A DNA stretch of 9,745 nucleotides from DASUPK01 sp035456265 (GTDB lineage Bacteria; Actinomycetota; Thermoleophilia; Solirubrobacterales; 70-9). The stretch covers positions 1-9,745 of the forward strand of contig DATIDP010000189.1 of the NCBI GenBank assembly GCA_035456265.1, written 5' to 3'. Under the pieces are notes generated by a model. The model was not told the origin of the DNA, made no database searches, and saw nothing but the letters and a program-made list of their open reading frames with translations. The translations under genes were made by a program, and so were the position numbers. Shown here one piece after another: positions 5,538-9,745 of this stretch; the first letter of the stretch is position 1, and every line of letters begins with the position of its first letter.

Positions 5538-6227
5538 TTGCGCGAGATGCACTCGCGAGAGGTCACCTCGCTCGGACGGGCACGGCGGGAGTTCCTGCGC
5601 AAGGAGTCGCCCTGGGCGATCGGCGCCGGCATCCTGGTACTCGCCGTGGCCCGGGTTCTCGTGGGCGATTTCAGCTGGCGGGACGGCATCGCAATCGCGG
5701 CGATGATCGCGATCTACCCCTTCGGCGAATGGGCCATCCACGTCTACCTGCTCCATGCGAAGCCGTTCCGGATCCGCGGCAGGAAGGTCGACACGATGGC
5801 GGCCCGGGCGCACCGGGCCCATCACCGCGAGCCGAACGACCTCGACATGGTCCTTCTCTACTGGTGGCAGGCCGCGCTCCTGATGCTGCTGGCGGTCCCG
5901 TTCACCATCGGCGTGGGTGCCCTACTCGTCACGCTGATCGCGGGGCCAGTGCCGCTCGGCGCGCTGATCAGCGCCGCGCTCGCCGGCTGCTTCATGATCT
6001 TCGTCTACGAGTGGACGCATTTCCTGATCCACACGGCGTACCGGCCGCGCTCGGCCGCCTACAAGGCGATCTGGAAGAACCACCGGCTGCACCACTTCAA
6101 GAACGAGCACTTCTGGCACGGGGTGACGAACAACTTCAGCGACCGCCTGCTGGGGTCGAATCCCGACCAGCGCGAGGTGCCCAAGTCGAAGACGGCCCGG
6201 ACTCTCGATCCGGGAACGGCGCACTGA
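5538..6227 (+). CDS. Sterol desaturase / fatty acid hydroxylase superfamily membrane protein
   Basis: The 229-residue protein carries the diiron histidine clusters of this superfamily: H68xxxxH73, H92xxHH96, H161xxxH165 and H182xxHH186, with H191 and H194 nearby. Hydrophobic segments at about 26-43, 50-70, 107-135 and 140-160 alternate with the clusters, as expected for a membrane oxygenase with its metal site on the cytoplasmic face. Family members use O2 to hydroxylate or desaturate sterols, fatty acids, carotenoids or ceramides; the substrate is not deducible here. The size matches small carotenoid-hydroxylase-like members. The TTG at 5538 is the longest start. The ATG at 5547 may be the true one, with TAACGT (5532-5537) as a -10 for a nearly leaderless transcript. 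Neither has a clear Shine-Dalgarno. The acetolactate decarboxylase fragment begins 28 bp downstream. Confidence 0.85.
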   Translation: MREMHSREVTSLGRARREFLRKESPWAIGAGILVLAVARVLVGDFSWRDGIAIAAMIAIYPFGEWAIHVYLLHAKPFRIRGRKVDTMAARAHRAHHREPNDLDMVLLYWWQAALLMLLAVPFTIGVGALLVTLIAGPVPLGALISAALAGCFMIFVYEWTHFLIHTAYRPRSAAYKAIWKNHRLHHFKNEHFWHGVTNNFSDRLLGSNPDQREVPKSKTARTLDPGTAH

Positions 6228-6255
6228 CCGCTCGGGCAGCGGCGTCCTCGCATCG

Positions 6256-6525
6256 ATGAGCCTCGACGAGCGCTGGATCAGGTCGCTGCACGTCGAGGCG
6301 ATGCGACATGCCGGCCTCCACGGCGGGCACGCGCCGCACGTTCTCTTCGAGGCCTCGACGATGGGGGCGCTGCTCGACGGCGCCTTCGAGGGGGAGGTGA
6401 GCTTCGCTGAGCTGGCCGAGCGGGGCGACCACGGGCTCGGCACCGTCGATTCCCTGGATGGTGAGATGGTGGCCCTGGACGGTCGCTTCTACCGCGCCGA
6501 CGTCGAGGGATCGATGCGCCGGTAG
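6256..6525 (+). pseudogene. budA: Truncated alpha-acetolactate decarboxylase (N-terminal part only)
   Basis: The 89-residue frame matches the N-terminal half of acetolactate decarboxylase. Diagnostic stretches are HVLFEASTMGALLDG (about 28-42), GEVSFAELAERGDHGLGT (about 46-63) and LDGEMVALDGRFYR (67-80). Full-length enzymes are about 230-260 residues. They convert (S)-2-acetolactate to acetoin, and their metal-binding histidines lie in the C-terminal half, which is absent here. The frame stops at TAG 6523-6525. Shifting frame adds only a few residues before another stop, and nothing in the next 130 bp resembles the rest of the enzyme. The protein should not be catalytic, so I treat it as a 3'-deleted pseudogene, although a stable truncated product cannot be excluded. 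It follows the desaturase gene by 28 bp with a weak ribosome binding site. Confidence 0.75.
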
Positions 6526-6626
6526 CACCCAGGAGGCGATAGGTCGCGTCGAACGCCAGGCGTGAAAGTGCCAACACACCCGGAATTCGGCTGATCTGCG
6601 ATCCCGATATCTGGTTCAATCGCCGG

Positions 6627-6644
6627 GCTAGGGATATCCCTAGC
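6627..6644. promoter_or_regulatory. 18-bp perfect palindrome (operator or leader hairpin)
   Basis: GCTAGGGATATCCCTAGC is a perfect 18-bp inverted repeat ending one base before the GGGAG ribosome binding site (6646-6650) and 14 bp before the ATG of the secreted Ig-like protein gene. As DNA it looks like a dimeric repressor operator. As RNA it could fold a 7-bp stem with an AUAU loop right beside the ribosome binding site. Two CTAG tetramers make a chance occurrence in high-GC DNA less likely. Confidence 0.55.
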
Positions 6645-6658
6645 AGGGAGAAGGACAG

Positions 6659-7699
6659 ATGTTGGAGCGGTCTCGACTCTGGGCCAGGACAGGCGTTCTA
6701 TGCGTTGCCGCCGCCGCGCTCGCGGTGGTGCTGATCGTCGCGAGCGCGGTCGCATCAGGATCCCGCCCCACGATCGTCGGAGATCCCGTCGTCGGCAAGG
6801 TGCTCAGCGTGACCTTCACCTCGGAGGACAGGGACGCCTCCACCTCCACCGGCGAGTTCGACGGCCTCTACCGCTGGCAGAGCTGCGATCCCGCCGTCGC
6901 CGACTGCTTCGCCTCTACCTCGCACAGCGATCCCAACTGGACGGGCCTGCCAGCGCCTGACGACAACCCGCACAACAACCCGACCTACACGATCGTCTCA
7001 GCCGACGTCGGTCACTTCATCCGTGTGCTCACCCACGAGAACAGCCTGGGCGCCAAGTGGAGGGTGTCGGATCCCGTCGGTCCGGTCACCGGCCCGGTGA
7101 AGGTCGCGCCTCCGCCGCCACTCGAGCCCGAGCACGGCATCTCGTTCCTCGCCCAGCCCACGGCCGGAACGGTGAAGATCAAGGGGCCGGGCGCCAGCGA
7201 CTACGCGCCTCTCACCGGCGAGGAGAAGATTCCGATGGGCAGCGTCGTCGATACGCGCGGCGGCACGGTCAAGGTGACCGCCGCGGTCGGCAACCTGGGG
7301 GACACGACCGCGGACAACTCGCTGAGACTCTGGGACGGCCTGATCCGGATCGAGCAGCCCGGCGACAGGAATGCGGCGGCGACCGCCCGGCTCGTGGAGA
7401 AGCTCCGCTGCGGGAAGGCAAAGGGCCGCAAGGCGGCAGCCGGCAAGTCCTCCGGGGCCGTCGCCACCAAGTCAGGGAAGCGCCGCCGCCGCGTCTGGGG
7501 CAGCGGTCGCGGCAACTACAAGACGCAGGGAAGCGGGGGCACCGGAAGCGTCCGCGGCACGACCTGGCTCACCAAGGACACCTGCCGCGGGACCTTCTTC
7601 AAGGTCACCGACGGGATCGGGATCTCGGTCTTCGACTTCGACCTCGGGCAGACGTTCGACCTCGGGCCGGGTCAGAGCTACTTCGCGCGCAACCGCTGA
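6659..7699 (+). CDS. Secreted Ig-like domain protein with Thermoleophilia-type C-terminal module
   Basis: The 346-residue protein has an N-terminal hydrophobic segment (about 12-33), either a signal peptide or an anchor. An Ig-like module (about 36-145) follows, with PTIVGDPVVGKVLSV, YRWQSCDP, DCFA and YTIVSADVGHFIRVLTHENS, the bacterial W-x-x-C...Y-x-x-x-x-x-DxG-x-x-IRV layout. After a proline-rich linker (150-157) comes a second module containing SVVDTRGGTVKVTAAV (195-210). A strongly basic stretch follows (about 249-278), then VWGSGRGNYKTQGSGG, VRGTTWLTKDTCRGT and a C-terminal Gly-Gln-Ser-Tyr. I recognise this second module as recurrent in Solirubrobacterales/Thermoleophilia secreted proteins, but its function is unknown; a surface or matrix role is inferred. 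The start is a clear ATG with GGGAG 8 nt upstream. The gene converges on the cyclase with 9 bp between stops. Confidence 0.85.
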   Translation: MLERSRLWARTGVLCVAAAALAVVLIVASAVASGSRPTIVGDPVVGKVLSVTFTSEDRDASTSTGEFDGLYRWQSCDPAVADCFASTSHSDPNWTGLPAPDDNPHNNPTYTIVSADVGHFIRVLTHENSLGAKWRVSDPVGPVTGPVKVAPPPPLEPEHGISFLAQPTAGTVKIKGPGASDYAPLTGEEKIPMGSVVDTRGGTVKVTAAVGNLGDTTADNSLRLWDGLIRIEQPGDRNAAATARLVEKLRCGKAKGRKAAAGKSSGAVATKSGKRRRRVWGSGRGNYKTQGSGGTGSVRGTTWLTKDTCRGTFFKVTDGIGISVFDFDLGQTFDLGPGQSYFARNR

Positions 7700-7708
7700 G
7701 CCGGGCGA

Positions 7709-9463
7709 TCAGGCTGGGGCCCAGACCCTGATCTCCTCGGCCCGCCCGCGGACCGGCATCGAGTCGACGTAGCTGAGCTCGCCGTCGCGGTCGGAGAGCA
7801 GCTCGCGCGTCGAGTCGGCGACGAAGAGGCTGTGGCCACTGCCCTTGGTCATCCCCTCGAGGCGGGCGGCCGTATTGACCGTGTCCCCGATGGTGGTGAA
7901 CTCAAGCCGCCGCTCCGCACCGATGTTGCCCGCCATGACGGGGCCGCTGTTGAGCCCGATCCCGATCTGGAACTCGGCGCCGACGTCGTGCTCCCGCATC
8001 CACTCGTTCACCCTCGGAAGCCGGACCTCGAGCATCTCCTTCGCGGCCGCGAAGGCACGGTCGGCGTGGTCGTTCATCTCGATCGGCGACCCGAAGGCGG
8101 CCATGATGCCGTCGCCCATGAAGGAGATCAGGGTGCCGCCGTGGTCCATCACCGCGGAGGTCATCTCCTCGTGGTACGCGTTCAGCACCTCGAGCACCTG
8201 GCCGGGATCGCGGGTCTCGGAGAAGGTCGTGAAGCCGCGGATGTCGCTGAACAGAACCGTGACCTCCATGCGGCGACCCTGGAGGCGGAGGTCGTCGTCG
8301 GTGCGGGCCAGCACCTGCCCCACCACGGACTCCGGGACGAACCGGGCGAAGGTGTCGTGGACGCGGCGGCGGATGAAGGCCTCCCGAACGTAGTAGACGA
8401 GCAGCGAGCCGACCAGCGAGAGGCCGAGGGCGATCATCGGGTAGAGGACCGGCACGATCCGGCCCGAGTTGAAGGCGAGCTGAGCGCAGACCAGGTAGAG
8501 CGCGGCCGCGAGCAGGCCGAGGGCGAGCGCACGGATCGGCGAGAGGCGGTAGCTGGCCAGCGGCGCGATGACCCCCATCAGCGCGATCAGGAAGAGGTCG
8601 AGCCCCAGGGGCGTCGACTGCAGCGGGAAGTCGTCGAGCGCAGTCGCGATCGCGTTGGCGTTGATCTCGGCGCCCGAGGTCAGGTCACTGCGGCTCATGG
8701 GCGTCTCGGCGACGTCCTTGAGCGTGGGATCCGAGGCGCCGACCACGACGACCTTGTTGTCGAAGGTTCCGGGTGGGAACCGGCCGGTGAGGACACGCGA
8801 GAACGGGATCGACGGGTACGTGCCCGGGCCGCCCGCATAGTCGATCCAGGCGGTCGGGCCGCCCATCTGATCGGTTGTGATCCGCTTGCCCGAGGCGACC
8901 TCCGCGGTCACGATCGGGAAGGTCTTCATGTTCCCGACCTCGAACGGGACGCGGCGGCGCACGCCGTCCGAGTCCTCGCCGATCTGGGTGTTGCCGGCCC
9001 GCGCTCCGATGTCGTCGAGGACCTTCTGCCCGCCGAAGACCCCGCTGCGGCCCTGCGGGTCGGGCTGGCTGTCGGCGAGGACCACCTTGTCCGGCCCGGC
9101 GCGCGCGACGGCATTGATCAGCGCGTTGTCCTCCCTCGCCTTCGTGGGCTGGAGGAACTCGACGTCGTAGGCGATCGCCTTGGGGTTCTCGCGACTGACC
9201 GTGTCGATGACGCGCGCGTGCAGCGAGCGCGGGAAGGGGAAGCGCACGGGCAGCTCGCGGGACGTCGTGTCGTCGATCAGCACCAGGACGATGTCGTCCC
9301 GCGGCTTCTCGTCCCCGCGGATCGAGAAGCGAGTGTCGACGCTCGCCAGCTCCGTGTCGTGGAAGAGACCGGTCGCGTAGAGCAGCAGGGCGATTCCCGC
9401 CGAGGCGATCGCGACCGCCGCGAGCAAGTAGCCGTAGGCCCCGCCTTTGACCCTCTCCTTCAT
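7709..9463 (-). CDS. Class III adenylate/guanylate cyclase with CHASE2 sensor
   Basis: The 584-residue protein has an N-terminal helix (about 11-31). A CHASE2 extracellular sensor domain (about 35-280) follows, with ELASVDTRFSIRG, IVLVLIDDTT, AYDVEF and VVVVGASDPTLKD. Three clustered helices (about 287-306, 310-331, 336-358) come next, then a linker with TFARFVPESVVGQVL and a class III cyclase domain (about 398-540). Metal-binding aspartates are D407 in FSDIRGF and D451 in FMGDGIM. The transition-state pair is N530 and R534 in DTVNTAARLE. The position normally holding the adenine-selecting lysine (..KFMGD) is Ser447, and its partner is Thr523 (FTTIGD). Synthesis of cAMP in response to an extracytoplasmic signal is family-based; substrate choice is open. 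The ATG has only a weak AGGA upstream. The gene begins 40 nt after the tRNA-Pro 3' end. Confidence 0.93.
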   Translation of the reverse strand: MKERVKGGAYGYLLAAVAIASAGIALLLYATGLFHDTELASVDTRFSIRGDEKPRDDIVLVLIDDTTSRELPVRFPFPRSLHARVIDTVSRENPKAIAYDVEFLQPTKAREDNALINAVARAGPDKVVLADSQPDPQGRSGVFGGQKVLDDIGARAGNTQIGEDSDGVRRRVPFEVGNMKTFPIVTAEVASGKRITTDQMGGPTAWIDYAGGPGTYPSIPFSRVLTGRFPPGTFDNKVVVVGASDPTLKDVAETPMSRSDLTSGAEINANAIATALDDFPLQSTPLGLDLFLIALMGVIAPLASYRLSPIRALALGLLAAALYLVCAQLAFNSGRIVPVLYPMIALGLSLVGSLLVYYVREAFIRRRVHDTFARFVPESVVGQVLARTDDDLRLQGRRMEVTVLFSDIRGFTTFSETRDPGQVLEVLNAYHEEMTSAVMDHGGTLISFMGDGIMAAFGSPIEMNDHADRAFAAAKEMLEVRLPRVNEWMREHDVGAEFQIGIGLNSGPVMAGNIGAERRLEFTTIGDTVNTAARLEGMTKGSGHSLFVADSTRELLSDRDGELSYVDSMPVRGRAEEIRVWAPA

Positions 9464-9497
9464 GTCCTGATCCCCGCCCCCTAGGCGGTTCCTGCAA

Positions 9498-9503
9498 TCT
9501 ATA
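9498..9503 (-). promoter_or_regulatory. Possible -10 element of the cyclase gene
   Basis: TATAGA on the minus strand directly follows the tRNA-Pro discriminator base and lies 34 nt before the cyclase ATG. Its -35 would fall inside the tRNA T-arm, where no good match is seen. The cyclase may instead be read through from the tRNA promoter. Confidence 0.3.
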
Positions 9504-9580
9504 TCGGGGCGACTGGATTCGAACCAGCGAAACCTCCCGCCCCCAAAGCGGGCGCTCTGACCAGACTGAGCTACGCCCCG
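9504..9580 (-). tRNA. tRNA-Pro (anticodon TGG)
   Basis: The acceptor CGGGGCG/CGCCCCG is perfect and the discriminator is A (base 9504). The D-arm is AGCTCAGTCTGGTCAGAGC. The anticodon stem CCCGC/GCGGG encloses TTTGGGG, giving anticodon TGG at 9543-9545. The T-arm contains GGTTCGAATCC. CCA is not encoded; TAT follows. The cyclase gene starts 40 nt downstream on the same strand. Confidence 0.97.
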
Positions 9581-9745
9581 ATCGAGCCGAGTCTAGCCTC
9601 AAACACCCACTCCTCCTGCAGCCGATCAATCCAGCCCTGGAGCCGGGCACGGAACAGGGTGTCGCTGGTGCGGACCGCGATCACCCCGTACCGACTTCGC
9701 CAGACCCGATTGCCGAGTCGGCCGCTGTTTGACTTCCGTAGGAGG
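9571..9745 (-). CDS. Probable hypothetical protein, 3' part only (runs off right edge)
   Basis: One minus-strand frame is open from the right edge to a TAG at 9571-9573, about 58 residues. The central part (GVIAVRTSDTLFRARLQGWI, then DRLQEEWVFEA) has a convincing coding composition. The stop falls 10 nt inside the tRNA-Pro gene, so the two overlap slightly. The other minus frames hit stops within this stretch, and the plus frame has a serine/arginine-rich, non-protein-like composition. I do not recognise the family, and no start is in the window. Confidence 0.4.
   Translation of the reverse strand, partial: LLRKSNSGRLGNRVWRSRYGVIAVRTSDTLFRARLQGWIDRLQEEWVFEARLGSIGA

Noticed and set aside
4459..5706. 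415-residue plus-strand open frame across the membrane-protein gene
   Set aside because: It spans the promoter gap of two divergent genes, has antisense composition, and conflicts with hydrophobic helices clearly encoded on the minus strand.
7832..9484. 550-residue plus-strand open frame antisense to the cyclase
   Set aside because: Dominated by Asp/Arg/Val/His repeats of antisense type, while the minus strand encodes a complete CHASE2 cyclase with catalytic residues.
8685..9650. 321-residue minus frame spanning tRNA-Pro and the cyclase in another frame
   Set aside because: It reads through a tRNA gene and consists of Arg/Gly-rich out-of-frame sequence of the cyclase.
1..9745. CRISPR array, insertion sequence, phage or defence genes
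   Set aside because: No regularly spaced repeats, terminal inverted repeats, transposase, integrase or nuclease motifs were seen on either strand.

Overview
The window is high-GC DNA from an actinomycete. The best guess is the class Thermoleophilia (Solirubrobacterales or Gaiellales relatives). The reasons are a secreted calcium-binding-repeat protein with the C-terminal CGPG..D..CE signature, a secreted protein with a W-x-S-C Ig-like domain followed by a VDTRGGTV / WGSGRG / VRGTTWL module, and a CHASE2 adenylate cyclase. Many starts are GTG or TTG, and none of the three tRNA genes encodes CCA. The taxonomic call is family-level inference, not a database match.

Layout. From the left edge to about 5.5 kb nearly everything lies on the minus strand. 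In order of transcription (right to left) this is: a four-helix membrane protein of unknown function (4564-5505), tRNA-Arg(TCT), a secreted RTX-like protein (3239-4090), a secreted alpha/beta hydrolase of the secretory lipase family (1930-3174), tRNA-His(GTG), a saccharopine-dehydrogenase-like oxidoreductase (498-1766), and a small gene cut by the left edge (1-209). From 5.5 to 7.7 kb the plus strand carries a sterol desaturase / fatty acid hydroxylase family membrane protein (5538-6227), a truncated acetolactate decarboxylase (6256-6525), and a secreted Ig-like protein (6659-7699). The last is preceded by an 18-bp perfect palindrome. From 7.7 kb to the right edge the minus strand carries a CHASE2-type class III nucleotide cyclase (7709-9463), tRNA-Pro(TGG), and the end of a probable gene cut by the right edge.

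How it fits together. The window reads as a chromosomal housekeeping and envelope region with three scattered tRNA genes. It is not one coherent pathway. Two pairs may be co-transcribed: the RTX-like protein with the lipase (64 bp apart), and the desaturase with the acetolactate decarboxylase remnant (28 bp apart). The cyclase and the Ig-like protein converge with 9 bp between their stop codons. The oxidoreductase and the cyclase each start only 35-40 nt after a tRNA 3' end.

The strongest oddities are a 43-bp exact duplication of the 3' part of tRNA-His on the far side of the oxidoreductase gene (an att-like scar), the half-length acetolactate decarboxylase, the palindrome beside the ribosome binding site of the Ig-like protein gene, and a serine at the substrate-lysine position of the cyclase. 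No CRISPR array, transposase, integrase, phage gene or defence system is visible.
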